Source: Candidatus Francisella endociliophora
GTDB taxonomy: Bacteria > Pseudomonadota > Gammaproteobacteria > Francisellales > Francisellaceae
Length of the DNA stretch: 64,000 nt
Assembly: GCF_000764555.1 (NCBI RefSeq)
Contig: NZ_CP009574.1
Location: 1,922,001-1,986,000, forward strand
Direction of reading: 5' to 3'
The translations under genes and the position numbers were made by a program. The notes below the pieces were generated by a model. It ran no database searches and was not told where the DNA came from. It saw only the letters and a program-made list of their open reading frames with translations. Shown piece after piece: positions 1-9,149 of the stretch. Every line of letters begins with the position of its first letter. Position 1 is the stretch's first letter.

Positions 1-564
1 TACACCGGCAGCAATAATACAAACTATTATTGGGTATGATAAAGCTTTTTTAACTTTCTTTTTGATACTTTGTAAAGCTTCTCGTTGTTCAGCAATCTTA
101 TTAAGCATAAGGTCTAAGTTACCAGATTCTTCACCAGCAGTTATAAGACCAACATAGAGTTTATCAAATACTTTAGGAAATTTACTTAGAGCCTTTGAGA
201 AAGAATCACCTCCTTCAATTGCTTGTTTTAATTCGATTGCTAGTATTTTAAGACGATTATGTTTACGAACCCCCATAATAAAAACTTCAAATGATTTAAT
301 TATAGGAATACCCGCTTTTGTCATAGTAGCAAGCTGGCGTGTCATCTCAGTTATATCTTGGTAAGATACTTTTTTAGGCATAAGATCTTTAGGCTGTTTT
401 TTAACCTTAATTTCAGAGTAGCCTTTTTGTCTTAATTGAATTTCAGCTTTTTCTTTTGTATCAGCATCAATAACGCCTTTTGTTTTTTTACCACTTTTTA
501 ACTTGGCCTTGTAGTTCCAAGATGTAATAGTTATTTTACTTTTATCTTTTTTACCAAATAACAT
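1..564 (-). CDS. pilC: Type IV pilus inner-membrane platform protein PilC (partial)
   Basis: This is the N-terminal 188 codons of a PilC/GspF-family protein; the gene continues past the left edge of the window. The start is the ATG complementary to 562-564. The readable protein has a basic N-terminus, then the first cytoplasmic GspF-type domain (residues about 70-165) with recognisable stretches such as TRQLATMTKAGIP and LYVGLITAGEESGNLD. The first hydrophobic segment begins near residue 178. PilC sits in the inner membrane and connects the extension ATPase PilB to the growing pilus. It lies 13 bases downstream of pilB on the same strand, so the two are almost certainly cotranscribed. Family assignment is secure; the C-terminal half cannot be judged here. 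Confidence 0.93.
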   Translation of the reverse strand, partial: MLFGKKDKSKITITSWNYKAKLKSGKKTKGVIDADTKEKAEIQLRQKGYSEIKVKKQPKDLMPKKVSYQDITEMTRQLATMTKAGIPIIKSFEVFIMGVRKHNRLKILAIELKQAIEGGDSFSKALSKFPKVFDKLYVGLITAGEESGNLDLMLNKIAEQREALQSIKKKVKKALSYPIIVCIIAAGV

Positions 565-577
565 ATAACTTTTCCTT

Positions 578-2356
578 TTAACTTACGCGGTATGCTTCTT
601 CCATTGATGTTAGGCCTTCTGAAACTCTAACTAACGCAGATTGTCTTACTGTCGCAATACATTCTTTTTGCGCTTGTTGAGCGATTTCCATAGTGTTTTT
701 ATCCTCAAGTATCATTTTTGATATTTCTCTAGATACGGGCATTACCTCATATAAACCAAGTCGGCCTTTGTAGCCTTTAAAACATCTTGGGCAACCTTTA
801 GGGTTAGGTTTATATATTTTTGCTTTTTTAACCTTATCAAGAGTAGTGTTAAAACTACTTTTTAGAATATCATCATTAAGACCACTATCTTCAATAAGCA
901 ATTCAAATTCGGTATCTGTATCTTTAAGCTTACATTTTGGACATAGCTTACGAGTTAGACGCTGTGCAATAATAAGTGTAACAGACGTTGCGATATTGTA
1001 TCGAGGTAAACCCATATCAACAAGTCTGTTAAGTGTCTCTGGAGCACTGTTTGTATGTAGTGTTGACATTACCAAGTGACCTGTTTGTGAGGCTTTAATG
1101 GCAATTGAGCCAGTTTCAATATCCCTAATCTCACCCACCATGATAATATCTGGATCTTGACGAAGGAATGATTTAAGTGCTGCAGCAAAGGTTAGCCCTT
1201 GTTTATTATTAACATTTACCTGGTTGATGCCTTTAACTACTAACTCTACTGGATCCTCAGCTGTAGAAATGTTTTTTTCTGGCTTATTTAGAATATTTAT
1301 CCCTGTATATAGGGTAACTGTTTTACCAGAACCTGTTGGGCCTGTTACAAGTACCATGCCTTGTGGTTGTTGGATATATTTTAGATAGGTTGCTTTTTGA
1401 GATTCAGAGAAGCCCAGTTGCTCTACTGGTATTTGTGTTGAGCTTGAATCGATAATACGTAATACCACTTTTTCACCAAAACTAATCGGACATGTACTAA
1501 CACGAAAGTCGATGGCCTTCTCACGAGATAATGAAATTTTGAACTTACCATCTTGAGGAATACGTTTTTCAGCGATATCCAAACTAGACATAATTTTAAG
1601 CCTAGAAATAACTTTAGGTCCTAAATTCTTCTTGGTATTAAAAGTTTCAATTAAAAGACCATCTATTCTATATCTAATTCGAAAGTTTTTTTCATATGGT
1701 TCAAAATGTATATCCGAAGCACCTTTTTGAATGGCGTCAACAATTGTATTGTTGATAAATCTAATAATAGGAGCTTCTTCATCTTCTCCACTACCTATTA
1801 TGGCATCACCTTCTCTTTCACCTTCATCAACAAAGTCAATATCTAGATCAGCAGATGCTTCCATTTGTTCACTAAAGTTAGAATCATCATCTTTTTGACC
1901 TTCATCCTTTAGGTATTGCTCAAACTCTTCAATTTTTTCTTTTATTTGATTAATCTCGCCAATTATCGCTGTAAATGGGCGATCATATTTGTTGCGCAAA
2001 CTTTTTAATATATTTTGACTTTCTATAGGATTTGCAATAACTACATGAACAGTTTTTTTTCTAGTAAAAATTGGCAAGCAGCGATTTTTTCTACAAAAAT
2101 CAACATCAAAAAGTTCTTGCGGAAGAAATTTCACATTTATAGCAGCTAGGTCAATATACTGTAAACGAAGTAGTGTAGCAGCCTCTATCATAAATGCTTG
2201 GCTATCAACAATACCATGATCTATTACATAATCTAAGAAACCTTCTTTGGCTAAAGAAGAATCAAGGCTAACCTCTTCAAGTTGTTCTTTCGTAATAAGC
2301 TTACGATGTAAGAGTAAAGATGCTAGCTTCTTACAAATATGAGGGTTGTTAATCAT
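578..2356 (-). CDS. pilB: Type IV pilus assembly ATPase PilB (GspE family)
   Basis: The 592-residue protein matches the PilB/GspE extension-ATPase layout. An N-terminal MshEN-like domain (about 1-150) is followed by an acidic linker (about 155-195) and the ATPase core. Visible motifs are Walker A GPTGSGKT near residue 340, the Asp box and Walker B region ending IIMVGEIRD near 405, the His box GHLVMSTLHTN near 430, and a zinc-binding pair of CxxC motifs (CPKC near 470, CPRC near 520). It powers assembly of pilin subunits at the inner membrane; family members also serve in DNA uptake and adhesion. It is the first gene of the pilB-pilC pair. The spacer to the divergent gene on the plus strand is 156 bases. 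Confidence 0.96.
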   Translation of the reverse strand: MINNPHICKKLASLLLHRKLITKEQLEEVSLDSSLAKEGFLDYVIDHGIVDSQAFMIEAATLLRLQYIDLAAINVKFLPQELFDVDFCRKNRCLPIFTRKKTVHVVIANPIESQNILKSLRNKYDRPFTAIIGEINQIKEKIEEFEQYLKDEGQKDDDSNFSEQMEASADLDIDFVDEGEREGDAIIGSGEDEEAPIIRFINNTIVDAIQKGASDIHFEPYEKNFRIRYRIDGLLIETFNTKKNLGPKVISRLKIMSSLDIAEKRIPQDGKFKISLSREKAIDFRVSTCPISFGEKVVLRIIDSSSTQIPVEQLGFSESQKATYLKYIQQPQGMVLVTGPTGSGKTVTLYTGINILNKPEKNISTAEDPVELVVKGINQVNVNNKQGLTFAAALKSFLRQDPDIIMVGEIRDIETGSIAIKASQTGHLVMSTLHTNSAPETLNRLVDMGLPRYNIATSVTLIIAQRLTRKLCPKCKLKDTDTEFELLIEDSGLNDDILKSSFNTTLDKVKKAKIYKPNPKGCPRCFKGYKGRLGLYEVMPVSREISKMILEDKNTMEIAQQAQKECIATVRQSALVRVSEGLTSMEEAYRVS

Positions 2357-2512
2357 TTATACAAAATTAGCTACAAAATTACGAAAATTATATCATGATT
2401 ACCCTAATTATTAAAAAACAAAATATTTTGAAGAATATTTTTAAAAAGTATTTTATTAGAGAATAGTCTTTGATGTATAATCTTCTGGTGTTTAGAAACA
2501 ATACAAGAATAT

Positions 2513-3262
2513 ATGAAGGTTGATAGGTTTATCTCCCATAGAGGAGCGAATACTGATGCTGTTGAAAATACTATTGAATCATTTCAAATTGCTAGAAATT
2601 ATGGCATAAAATGGTTTGAAACAGATCTGCAAATGAGTAGTGATAAGGAAGTATTTCTATTTCATGATCAAACACCTAGAAGGTTAGCTCCTTGTGACAA
2701 GAATGTTACAGAAATGACAATCTCTGAATTAAAAGAGCTTGAGCTGACTCATCCTATTTTGCAAGTTAAAGGAAAAATACCAACTTTGAGAGAGTATCTT
2801 GAGTGGGCTAGTGAAAATGATGCTTTTTCAAATTTTGAATTCAAAATCACTAATAAAAGTGAAGAGTATCAGGAAGAGCTAGTGGAAAAAGCATTAATGT
2901 TACTAAAAGAGTTTCCTAATTTGAAAAATAAAGTGTTTCTTTCTAGTTTTTCAAAAGTAGTAATGAAAGAGTTAAAGAAATATAAGAAATATCCTAAGGG
3001 TAAACTTTTTTATACTACTAATTGGCCTAAGGATTTTGGCTATATTGATAAAAAGGTATATAAATATTTTAAAGAATGTGATTATATCGCAATTATCATT
3101 AATTATGGGTGCTTAACTAAAAAAAGAGTTGAATATCTAAAAAGTAAGTTTAAAAGAGTATATGTATATTCTGTATATACTGATTATGAAGTTCAACAAC
3201 TTATTTCTTGGGGAATTGATGCAATGTTTATCGATAAAAAAGAGCAAATTGCGTTAAGCTAG
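2513..3262 (+). CDS. Glycerophosphodiester phosphodiesterase
   Basis: The 249-residue protein is a single GDPD domain (TIM barrel). The family signature is clear: HRG near residue 9, ENT near 18, the metal-binding E-T-D near 37 and the HD pair near 51 (LFHDQTPRRL). Family members hydrolyse glycerophosphodiesters to glycerol-3-phosphate and an alcohol, recycling phospholipid head groups. There is no signal peptide, so a cytoplasmic UgpQ-like enzyme is more likely than periplasmic GlpQ. The Shine-Dalgarno sequence is weak (AAGA just before the ATG). A TATAAT hexamer at 2476-2481 could be its -10 box, but no good -35 was found. It converges on the CinA-like gene with one base between stop codons. 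Confidence 0.88.
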   Translation: MKVDRFISHRGANTDAVENTIESFQIARNYGIKWFETDLQMSSDKEVFLFHDQTPRRLAPCDKNVTEMTISELKELELTHPILQVKGKIPTLREYLEWASENDAFSNFEFKITNKSEEYQEELVEKALMLLKEFPNLKNKVFLSSFSKVVMKELKKYKKYPKGKLFYTTNWPKDFGYIDKKVYKYFKECDYIAIIINYGCLTKKRVEYLKSKFKRVYVYSVYTDYEVQQLISWGIDAMFIDKKEQIALS

Positions 3263-3263
3263 T

Positions 3264-4001
3264 TTAAAAATAGTCTTTGAGTAAATCTTCAATCTTACTA
3301 ATAATATCATTGCTATGAGAACAACCTTCAGGGTAAAAATATTTTAATTCGATAAAATTATCTGTGATTCTGTATTTGAAAGTTACAAAATAATATTCGG
3401 ACTTTATTTTCTCAAGTTTTTCAGCTAAAAAACTTTCACCAATTCTATAAACATTCCATTTTTTACGAATTATTTTTCTCTTTTTATCAGAGTTTGAAAA
3501 GTTTAAGCTTTCTAACATTGGTAGGCACTCTTTTGGAGGACCTGGAAAAACATAAATAAAACGTTTTTCCTCAAACTCAAGTAGAAATCCATTAGCTGTA
3601 CCATTTTCATTTTGAATAACTTTTGATCCTTGAGGAAACATGGCTTGCTTTTTTGTACCATGAGTTATTTTGCCATACTTATCGAACATTCTTTTTTCAA
3701 GTCGTTGCCATGAATTTTGATCTAGAGCAAGCTCTTTATCAAAAAAATTTCCAACAGCGTAAGTTGTTAGATCATCTTCCGTAGGTCCAAGACCACCTAT
3801 AGTAATTATGTTTTTATGGTTATTAAGCAAGAATTTGATGCTATCTTTAATGTCTGTAATACTATCGGTACAACAGATATGAAAACCAATGTTAAAATCT
3901 TTTGATACTAAATGTTTCGCAAAATTAGAGGAATTTGTATTAACAATATCGCCATCTGTTATTTCATCACCAATAGCTATAAAACCGAAGTCATATTTCA
4001 C
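3264..4001 (-). CDS. Stand-alone CinA N-terminal (molybdopterin-binding-fold) protein
   Basis: This 245-residue protein matches the N-terminal domain of CinA (MoCF_biosynth/COG1058). Visible signatures are GFIAIGDEITDGDIVNTNS at residues 5-23, the glycine-rich TIGGLGPTEDDLT near 68-80, and NENGTANGF followed by FPGPPKE in the middle. Related domains include ADP-ribose and FAD pyrophosphatases. The C-terminal nicotinamide-nucleotide amidase (PncC) domain of full CinA, about 160 residues, is absent, so this is a short form and not competence-damage CinA itself. Substrate is not predictable from sequence. It is transcribed divergently from cphA. Confidence 0.8.
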   Translation of the reverse strand: MKYDFGFIAIGDEITDGDIVNTNSSNFAKHLVSKDFNIGFHICCTDSITDIKDSIKFLLNNHKNIITIGGLGPTEDDLTTYAVGNFFDKELALDQNSWQRLEKRMFDKYGKITHGTKKQAMFPQGSKVIQNENGTANGFLLEFEEKRFIYVFPGPPKECLPMLESLNFSNSDKKRKIIRKKWNVYRIGESFLAEKLEKIKSEYYFVTFKYRITDNFIELKYFYPEGCSHSNDIISKIEDLLKDYF

Positions 4002-4020
4002 AGTATTATCCTTAATTTAA

Positions 4021-4037
4021 TGATTTTATAAAAATCA
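4021..4037. repeat. 7-bp inverted repeat between divergent genes
   Basis: A perfect palindrome, TGATTTT-ATA-AAAATCA, lies in the 123-base spacer between the divergent CinA-like gene and cphA. It is 87 bases upstream of the cphA start. Its position suits an operator, but at this AT content a chance occurrence is possible. Confidence 0.3.
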
Positions 4038-4124
4038 AACTATTTTTGATTATTTTTTTTAGGTATTATGCTTTATATAGTATATATTACGCACATATAA
4101 GATAGAACTTCTAAGGAGCTCCAA

Positions 4125-6950
4125 ATGAGAATAATAGCAACAAATGTTTATGTTGGTCCTAATATTTATGCAAATTTTCCTGTTATAAGACATGAAATAG
4201 ATCTAGGTGTACTAGAAAAATGGCCATCTGCAAAAATTGGAGAGGAGTTTATAGAGGGGCTTATTGAGAACTTACCAGGGATTAAAGAGCATGGTTGTTC
4301 TTATAGAGAGGCTGGAGGATTTGTCCGCAGGCTTAAAGAAGATGAAGGTACCTGGATGGGGCATATTTGGGAGCATGTTATTTTAGAGCTTCAGAGTATG
4401 GCAGGTAGTGATGTAACTTTTGGTCGTACTAGATCTACTGACCAAGTTGGTCATTATAATATGGCGTATGAGTATAAGCAAAGAGATGTAGGCCTTAGAG
4501 CTATGGAGCTTGCTAGAGATCTTTTGCTTTCTTTATTACCAGAGCATTTGAAAAAAGAAGTAGGCTTTGATAATGAAGATTTTGATTTTGAATACGAAAA
4601 GGTTAGGTTTATTAAGTTTGCTCAAAGCAAAGAATTTGGACCAAGTACAGCATCATTAGTTGAAGCTGCTAAGAAAAGAGATATTCCATATCTTCGCCTA
4701 AATGATCATTCACTAGTTCAGTTTGGTTATGGTAAATACCAGCAAAGAATTAGAGCTACTATTACAGGTAAGACAACTAGTATTGCTGTTGATCTTTCAT
4801 GTGATAAAGAGCAGACAAACAAGATATTAAGTGGTTTAGGTCTTCCTATGCCAAAGCAAAGAATGGTGACTTCAGAAGAAGGTGCTTTAAGAGCTGCAAA
4901 AATACTAGGTTTTCCTTTGGTTGTTAAACCATTAGATGGTAATCATGGTAGAGGAATTTCTATTAATTTAAACACAATGGAAGAAATCAAAGAAGCTTTT
5001 GTTGAAGCTAATAAAGTTTCTCGTTATGTATTGTTAGAACAATTTGCTACAGGATTTGACCATAGAATGCTAGTAGTTGATGGCAAGCTTGTTGCAGTTG
5101 CAAAAAGAGTGCCAGGCCATGTTGTAGGTGATGGCAAACATACTATCACAGAGCTTGTTGATATTGTTAATGAAGATCCTCGTAGAGGCGTTGGTCATGA
5201 AAAAGTTTTAACAAAACTTGAATTAGATCACCAAGCAAGAACTTTATTGAAGGCTGCTAATTATGATGAAAATACTATTCTTGAGGATGGTGAGACATTT
5301 TATTTAAGATCTACAGCTAATTTATCAACTGGTGGAACAGCTGTTGATGTAACAGATATTGTTCACCCTGATAATAAAGATATGGCGGAAAGAGCTATTA
5401 AAGCTATTGGTCTAGATGTTGGTGGTGTAGATTTTCTTATTGATGATATATCACAGTCATATCATGATATTGGTGGAGCGATTTGTGAGTGTAATGCTGC
5501 TCCTGGATTTAGAATGCATGTGGCTCCAAGTGAAGGTAAGTCAAGAGATGTTGCTGGTGCTGTAATTGATATGCTAATTCCAAAAGAGTTTGGTAATGCA
5601 AGGATTCCAATTGCTGCAATTACTGGTACAAATGGTAAAACTACAACCTCTCGTATGGTTGCCCACATGTGGAAAAATGCCGGTAAAATTGTAGGTCTAA
5701 CAACTACTGATGGTGTTTATATTAATGGTAAACTTACTGTTGCTGGTGATACTACAGGTCCAACTTCAGCTCAGATGGTTTTAAAAGACCCTTCTGTTGA
5801 AATGGCTATTTTAGAAACTGCAAGGGGTGGTTTACTTAGAAGTGGTATGGGTTATGACTACTGTAATGTAGGTGCTTGTTTGAATATCGCTTCTGATCAC
5901 CTTGGTCTTAAAGGTGTAAATACATTAGAAGATTTAGCAAAAGTTAAAAGTATTGTCCCTGAGGCAGCAAGAGATGTTGCAGTATTAAATGCAGATGATC
6001 CAAATGTTCTAAAAATGTCTGCAAAAGTTACAGCAAAGCATATTTTATATGTAACTATGAACCCTGAGCATGCTTTAGTTAAACAGCATATTAGAGCTGG
6101 CGGTAAGGCTTGTATTATTGAGAAAGGTGTTAACGGTGACATGATTACAATCTTTGATAATCATATTCATATCCCTGTATTATGGACACACTTAATTCCT
6201 GCAACTATGGAAGGTAAAGCTATACATAATGTTCAAAACGCAATGTTTGCTATAGCTATCTCGTATAGTATGGGAATGAGCCTAGATGATGTTAGAGATG
6301 GTTTAAGAACGTTTGTAACTTCATTTTATCAAGCTCCAGGTCGTATGAACTGGTTTGAGGAGCATCCGTTTAAGGTCTTAATGGATTATGGTCATAACCC
6401 TGCTGCAATCAAGCTTGTAAGCCAAATGGTTGATAATATGGAGTTTACTGGTAAGAAAATATGTGTATTAGCATCTCCTGGTGACAGAAGAGATGAAGAT
6501 ATCTATGAGTTAGCTACAACGGCTGCTCCTTACTATGATTACTTTATTTGTAAGCGTGATGATAATCTTAGAAAAAGAGCTCCTGATGAAGTGCCTAGAA
6601 TGCTAAAAGAAGCTTTATTAAAAGCGGGTGTTTCAGCAAATAATATAGAAACTATCGAAAGTGAGCAAGAAGCAGTAAATACAGCTTTATCTATGGCTGA
6701 AGAGGGTGATTTAGTTGTGATTTTTGCAGATAAGTTAAAAAGAACTTGGAAGCAGATTATATATTTCAACAAAGATCATGAAGAATCTGAAGGTAAAGAA
6801 GAGAAAGCAGAAAAGCAAGAAATGTTTTCAGCATCTATAATTGCTCAGGATCCAAGTCTGTCACAAGAAATATCAGATGTTATTAAAGCTGGTATTGTCT
6901 CGGATGATAGTGGTGTTCGAGTGGTTTATCATGATGAAGATAGTGATTAA
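4125..6950 (+). CDS. cphA: Cyanophycin synthetase
   Basis: The 941-residue protein has the three-part CphA architecture. It has an N-terminal domain (about 1-165), an ATP-grasp domain (about 215-475, with VVKPLDGNHGRGISINL near 265-285) and a Mur-ligase-like domain (about 490-880, P-loop GTNGKTTT near 500 and the ARGGLLR motif near 570). CphA enzymes build multi-L-arginyl-poly-L-aspartate without a ribosome: the ATP-grasp half adds Asp and the Mur half adds Arg. The start has a strong AAGGAG eight bases upstream. Compared with the usual 870-900 residues there is a C-terminal tail of about 60 residues, rich in Glu/Lys then Asp. The gene is followed after 28 bases by a second Mur-ligase-like gene, and no cyanophycinase gene is in the window. 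The polymer actually made in this organism is not established by sequence. Confidence 0.9.
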   Translation: MRIIATNVYVGPNIYANFPVIRHEIDLGVLEKWPSAKIGEEFIEGLIENLPGIKEHGCSYREAGGFVRRLKEDEGTWMGHIWEHVILELQSMAGSDVTFGRTRSTDQVGHYNMAYEYKQRDVGLRAMELARDLLLSLLPEHLKKEVGFDNEDFDFEYEKVRFIKFAQSKEFGPSTASLVEAAKKRDIPYLRLNDHSLVQFGYGKYQQRIRATITGKTTSIAVDLSCDKEQTNKILSGLGLPMPKQRMVTSEEGALRAAKILGFPLVVKPLDGNHGRGISINLNTMEEIKEAFVEANKVSRYVLLEQFATGFDHRMLVVDGKLVAVAKRVPGHVVGDGKHTITELVDIVNEDPRRGVGHEKVLTKLELDHQARTLLKAANYDENTILEDGETFYLRSTANLSTGGTAVDVTDIVHPDNKDMAERAIKAIGLDVGGVDFLIDDISQSYHDIGGAICECNAAPGFRMHVAPSEGKSRDVAGAVIDMLIPKEFGNARIPIAAITGTNGKTTTSRMVAHMWKNAGKIVGLTTTDGVYINGKLTVAGDTTGPTSAQMVLKDPSVEMAILETARGGLLRSGMGYDYCNVGACLNIASDHLGLKGVNTLEDLAKVKSIVPEAARDVAVLNADDPNVLKMSAKVTAKHILYVTMNPEHALVKQHIRAGGKACIIEKGVNGDMITIFDNHIHIPVLWTHLIPATMEGKAIHNVQNAMFAIAISYSMGMSLDDVRDGLRTFVTSFYQAPGRMNWFEEHPFKVLMDYGHNPAAIKLVSQMVDNMEFTGKKICVLASPGDRRDEDIYELATTAAPYYDYFICKRDDNLRKRAPDEVPRMLKEALLKAGVSANNIETIESEQEAVNTALSMAEEGDLVVIFADKLKRTWKQIIYFNKDHEESEGKEEKAEKQEMFSASIIAQDPSLSQEISDVIKAGIVSDDSGVRVVYHDEDSD

Positions 6951-6978
6951 TTAGTCTTTTTATTAAGGAGACTTGTAT

Positions 6979-8661
6979 ATGATTCCAGAGGGTTATTCGC
7001 GTAGGCTGGTTGGGCCAAATCTATTTTTCAAAGAGACTGGTACGGTATTAGATGTGCCATTAGTTGAAAATAGAGATGAACTAACAAAGCTTTTTTATCA
7101 AGAAGCTCATAAGTTTTTACCAGCATTAGGTTGGGAAGAAGTAAAGATAGCTCATAAGTTTTTTAATAATGGTGTTAGATTTGCTTTTACAGCTCCTGTA
7201 GATATTACTATGCCAGCTTGTGATGTTATTGATTTTGCGTGGGCTTCAGCTAGAGAAGGTTTTGAAACAGGTGTTTTTAGAACAATTGAAGATGCTCAAA
7301 AAGAACTTATCCCCGTAATTAATGAAGATAAAAACCTTGTTTATCGCAAGCTTTATGAGCTAGCTAAATCAAAAGGATTTAATGCTTTTAGAGATAAGAG
7401 TAAAGCTTTTATAGGCTCAGGAACTGGTTGCTATGAGTTTGATTTGGATAATGATTCTATTGATAGTATTGATTGGGGAAATATTTATGATATTCCTGCA
7501 ATTATAGTAACTGGTACAAATGGTAAGACTACAACTGTTAGACTTACTGATTATATTTGCCGAGTAGCAGGCAAGCTTACTGGTTATACTTCTACTGATT
7601 GGGTAAAGGTAAATGATGAGCTGATTGATGAGGGTGATTACTCTGGCCCCACAGGGCATCAATTTGTACTTACTAACAAAAAAGTAGAAGTTGCGCTTTT
7701 AGAATCTGCTAGAGGAGGTCTTCTAAAAAGAGGTCTTATCGAAAGTTTTGTAAATGCTGCAGCTGTAACGAATGTGTCAGCTGATCATCTTGGTGAAGAT
7801 GGTATTGAGACAGTTGCGGAACTTGCAGAAGCAAAGTCGATTGTTTTTCGTACAATGGGTGAGGCTTCTCATGCAATTATCAATCTTGATAACTCATATA
7901 TGAAAGAAAGGTTTGATAAGCTTGATTGTGCAAAAATAGTAGTAACTCAAAATCCTGAGCAACATGATATGAAATACTATCTTGAAAAAGCTGATTATGC
8001 TTGTATTGTTGAAGATGGTAATTTTGTTTGGGTGGATAGAAGTAGTAAAACAAATCTACTTGCTGTTGTCGATGCACCTTTAACAGTTAAGGGTTTTGCT
8101 AAGCATAATATCGAAAATGCTATGATAGCTATTTCTTTATCATTTAAGCTTGGTGTTGATTTTGCCGATATTATAAAAGCTTTAAAAACTTATCAAAATG
8201 ATACAAAAGTTAATAGGGGTAGGGCAAATATCTTTGAGTGGGGTAATAAAGTTGCTGTACTTGATTATGCGCATAATGAAGCAGGTATCGATGCTTTACT
8301 TTCTATGATGAAAGCTTATGATAAAGGTGGTAAAACATATATGATGGTTGGAACCACTGGAGATCGTAAATATTTAATACCAGGTATAAATGATATCGTA
8401 CTTAAGCATGATGTGGATTTTATTGTTTTAAAAGAAACAGAAAAATATCTAAGAGGTGCTGAACCTATGGAGCTACCTTTAATGATTCGTAAAGATTTAG
8501 CAGATAAAGGTTTTGATGTTTCAAAAACATATATTTCTCATGGTGAATTAGAAGGAGTTAAATATATTTTAGATAAGCTTGAAGATAATGATGTCGCAAT
8601 TTTTTGCTGTCAGGCTGAACTAGAAGAAGTTGCTAATTATTTAGAAGGGTATTCAAAATAA
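6979..8661 (+). CDS. Mur-ligase family protein paired with CphA (CphA'-like)
   Basis: This is a 560-residue protein if read from the ATG at 6979, which has AAGGAG eight bases upstream. The in-frame TTG six bases earlier is only two bases from that site and is unlikely. An N-terminal region of about 170 residues with no recognised domain precedes a Mur-ligase core: P-loop GTNGKTTT near residue 180, LESARGGLLKRG near 240, NVSADHLGEDG near 263 and LDYAHNEAG near 430. The core resembles the C-terminal half of the CphA next door, but there is no ATP-grasp domain. Paired cphA/cphA' genes are known in some proteobacteria; the role of the shorter partner is unclear. It is very probably cotranscribed with cphA. 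Confidence 0.82.
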   Translation: MIPEGYSRRLVGPNLFFKETGTVLDVPLVENRDELTKLFYQEAHKFLPALGWEEVKIAHKFFNNGVRFAFTAPVDITMPACDVIDFAWASAREGFETGVFRTIEDAQKELIPVINEDKNLVYRKLYELAKSKGFNAFRDKSKAFIGSGTGCYEFDLDNDSIDSIDWGNIYDIPAIIVTGTNGKTTTVRLTDYICRVAGKLTGYTSTDWVKVNDELIDEGDYSGPTGHQFVLTNKKVEVALLESARGGLLKRGLIESFVNAAAVTNVSADHLGEDGIETVAELAEAKSIVFRTMGEASHAIINLDNSYMKERFDKLDCAKIVVTQNPEQHDMKYYLEKADYACIVEDGNFVWVDRSSKTNLLAVVDAPLTVKGFAKHNIENAMIAISLSFKLGVDFADIIKALKTYQNDTKVNRGRANIFEWGNKVAVLDYAHNEAGIDALLSMMKAYDKGGKTYMMVGTTGDRKYLIPGINDIVLKHDVDFIVLKETEKYLRGAEPMELPLMIRKDLADKGFDVSKTYISHGELEGVKYILDKLEDNDVAIFCCQAELEEVANYLEGYSK

Positions 8662-9141
8662 TCATTCTTTTATCAATAAACAAACTACATGAGTAGCAAT
8701 CCCTTCTTTTCTACCAACAAAACCCAATTTCTCGGTAGTGGTAGCTTTGATATTTAATTGGTTAATTTCTATATCTAATATATTAGCTAAACAAGCTTTC
8801 ATAGCTTCGATATGAGGTAGCATTTTTGGGGCTTGTGCAACTATTGTGCAGTCAATGTTGCCAATAGTGTAGTTTTTATCATCAAGCATTTTTTTTATTT
8901 CAGATAGGAAAAATTTGCTATCGGTATTTTTGTATTGAGCATCGGTATCAGGAAAGTGCTTACCTATATCACCTAATCCTAGGGCTCCTAATATAGCATC
9001 ACAAAGAGCATGAATAAGTACATCACCATCTGAGTGGGCCTCTAGCCCTAGATGATAAGGTATCTCAATACCACCGATGATGATATTTTGCTTCTGATCT
9101 GTAAATTTATGGACATCAAAGCCATGACCAATACGAAACAT
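8662..9141 (-). CDS. ispF: 2-C-methyl-D-erythritol 2,4-cyclodiphosphate synthase
   Basis: The 159-residue protein is full length for IspF, the fifth enzyme of the MEP isoprenoid pathway. It cyclises CDP-methylerythritol 2-phosphate to methylerythritol cyclodiphosphate and releases CMP. Visible motifs are the metal-binding [11 protein letters not shown] at residues 3-13, [15 protein letters not shown] around 35-50 and the C-terminal [15 protein letters not shown]. The enzyme works as a cytoplasmic homotrimer. It follows the rhodanese gene by 8 bases on the same strand. It ends one base from the convergent CphA'-like gene. The pathway partner ispD is about 14 kb away in this window, so ispD and ispF are not adjacent as they are in E. 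coli. Confidence 0.96.
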   Translation of the reverse strand: MFRIGHGFDVHKFTDQKQNIIIGGIEIPYHLGLEAHSDGDVLIHALCDAILGALGLGDIGKHFPDTDAQYKNTDSKFFLSEIKKMLDDKNYTIGNIDCTIVAQAPKMLPHIEAMKACLANILDIEINQLNIKATTTEKLGFVGRKEGIATHVVCLLIKE

Positions 9142-9149
9142 TTTAATTT

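Noticed and set aside
4046-4078. Possible -35/-10 pair for cphA (TTGATT with nearby TATA-like boxes)
   Set aside because: No spacing between 16 and 18 bases gives a credible -10; the region is simply AT-rich.
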